Source: Panulirus ornatus (lineage: Eukaryota > Arthropoda > Malacostraca > Decapoda > Palinuridae). Taken from it: a stretch of DNA of 64,000 nt. Both the position numbers and the translations under genes were made by a program. Location: contig NC_092258.1 of assembly GCF_036320965.1 (NCBI RefSeq), positions 2,032,001-2,096,000 of the forward strand. The letters run 5' to 3'. Below the pieces are notes generated by a model that ran no database searches, was not told the origin of the DNA, and saw only the letters and a list, made by a program, of their open reading frames with translations. Shown here in pieces: positions 63,488 to 64,000 of this stretch. Position 1 is the stretch's first letter. Every line of letters starts with the position of its first letter.

Positions 63488-64000
63488 CACGTGTCACAGT
63501 GTCTGGCGTATGTGGATGTGATCGCCAGCATCAATACCGATCGTTCGAGCCATGAACATGTCTGTGTCAACAATCTCCCGCATATTTCCTTCGCATCGTC
63601 ACTGTTGCTGCTGCTGCTGGCTACGCATGGCCGCCCACTGCGCAGCAGCTGCGCTCAAGCGATCGTCTAAGGCGCTGGTTTTACATGTGAGGTCTGAAAT
63701 ATGCGTAAGTCGTGAGTCATGCAAGCGAAGACCTGACTAATGCTTTCTATTTTTCATGGATTTGTGGTTGATTTGGTTCTTTCCCGTCCAGTAGAATGTG
63801 ACACGGAGAGGATTTTCCAGCTTTACAGGAACCAGGGTAATCTGTAGGAGTCGAGGAAGACCATGTTCCCTTCTGTAGACTAACGTTATCAAAATGTAAA
63901 TCCGGGTGGTAATGTGGCCACACGGACACACAGGGATCGGGCCCTGTCAAAGACTTGAATGATTCGTGTTTACCCTTATGACCCACATACATACACACAT
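63261..64000. other. emc intron or downstream: microsatellites, no exon identified
   Basis: (GT)n at 63307-63342, (AT)n at 63424-63485 and (TGC)5 near 63605-63620. A pyrimidine-rich tract ending CAG at about 63791 could be an acceptor; it would add an immediate TAG in phase 0. I cannot confirm it. Confidence 0.35.

Noticed and set aside
63777..63793. Acceptor for emc exon 2 (CCCGTCCAG then TAG)
   Set aside because: It would add only a stop codon; pyrimidine tract is modest and no downstream support is visible.

Overview
This is a eukaryotic, almost gene-free genomic window, most likely from a crustacean and probably a decapod. Three things suggest this. The only clear protein gene is an arthropod-type extramacrochaetae/Id homologue with a spliced structure. 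There is an intronless nuclear tRNA-Ser with its own Pol III signals. The DNA is very rich in long, nearly perfect dinucleotide tracts (AT, GT/CA, CT/GA) and in dozens of short-period minisatellites, which is characteristic of decapod genomes. The species cannot be named from the sequence. There are no bacterial operons, Shine-Dalgarno sites or CRISPR arrays.

Layout. 1-16 kb: gene-free DNA with minisatellites, microsatellites, a decayed hAT transposon end (about 9.80-9.88 kb), and the densest set of copies of a recurring family based on a 21-bp unit (core TTGAGCACGACGGTACGA). 16-34 kb: gene-free DNA with tandem repeats of 14, 25, 29, 31 and about 65 bp, and an alternating-strand cluster of CA/GT tracts at 28.7-30.4 kb. 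34.2 kb: tRNA-Ser(GCT) on the minus strand. 34.7-49 kb: mostly unique AT-rich DNA, then degenerate minisatellites of 22, 32 and 33 bp. 49.9-50.6 kb: the decayed 3' end of a Jockey-like LINE. 51-58 kb: more minisatellites. 58.4-60.8 kb: a pyrimidine-rich tract unusually full of CACCTG/CAGCTG hexamers. 61.0-62.3 kb: upstream region and first coding exon of emc. 62.3-64 kb: start of its intron, which is filled with CT, GT and AT tracts and a degenerate minisatellite.

The main unexplained system is the 21-bp family. At about ten loci, arrays of the unit in one orientation lead into a conserved central region (related to GACCTGACCCT and then AGGTCAAAGG...CATCATACCC), and this is followed by the same unit in the opposite orientation. 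The best copies are therefore foldback (inverted-repeat) elements whose arms are tandem minisatellites; other loci carry only one arm. I find no transposase. All the long open frames over these arrays arise because the unit is 21 bp (seven codons), so they should not be read as proteins.

The emc exon encodes an HLH protein with no basic region, the class that sequesters bHLH activators. Its upstream DNA holds a Su(H)-type TGTGGGAA site and several E-boxes. This makes sense for a Notch- and bHLH-responsive gene, but it rests on motifs only.
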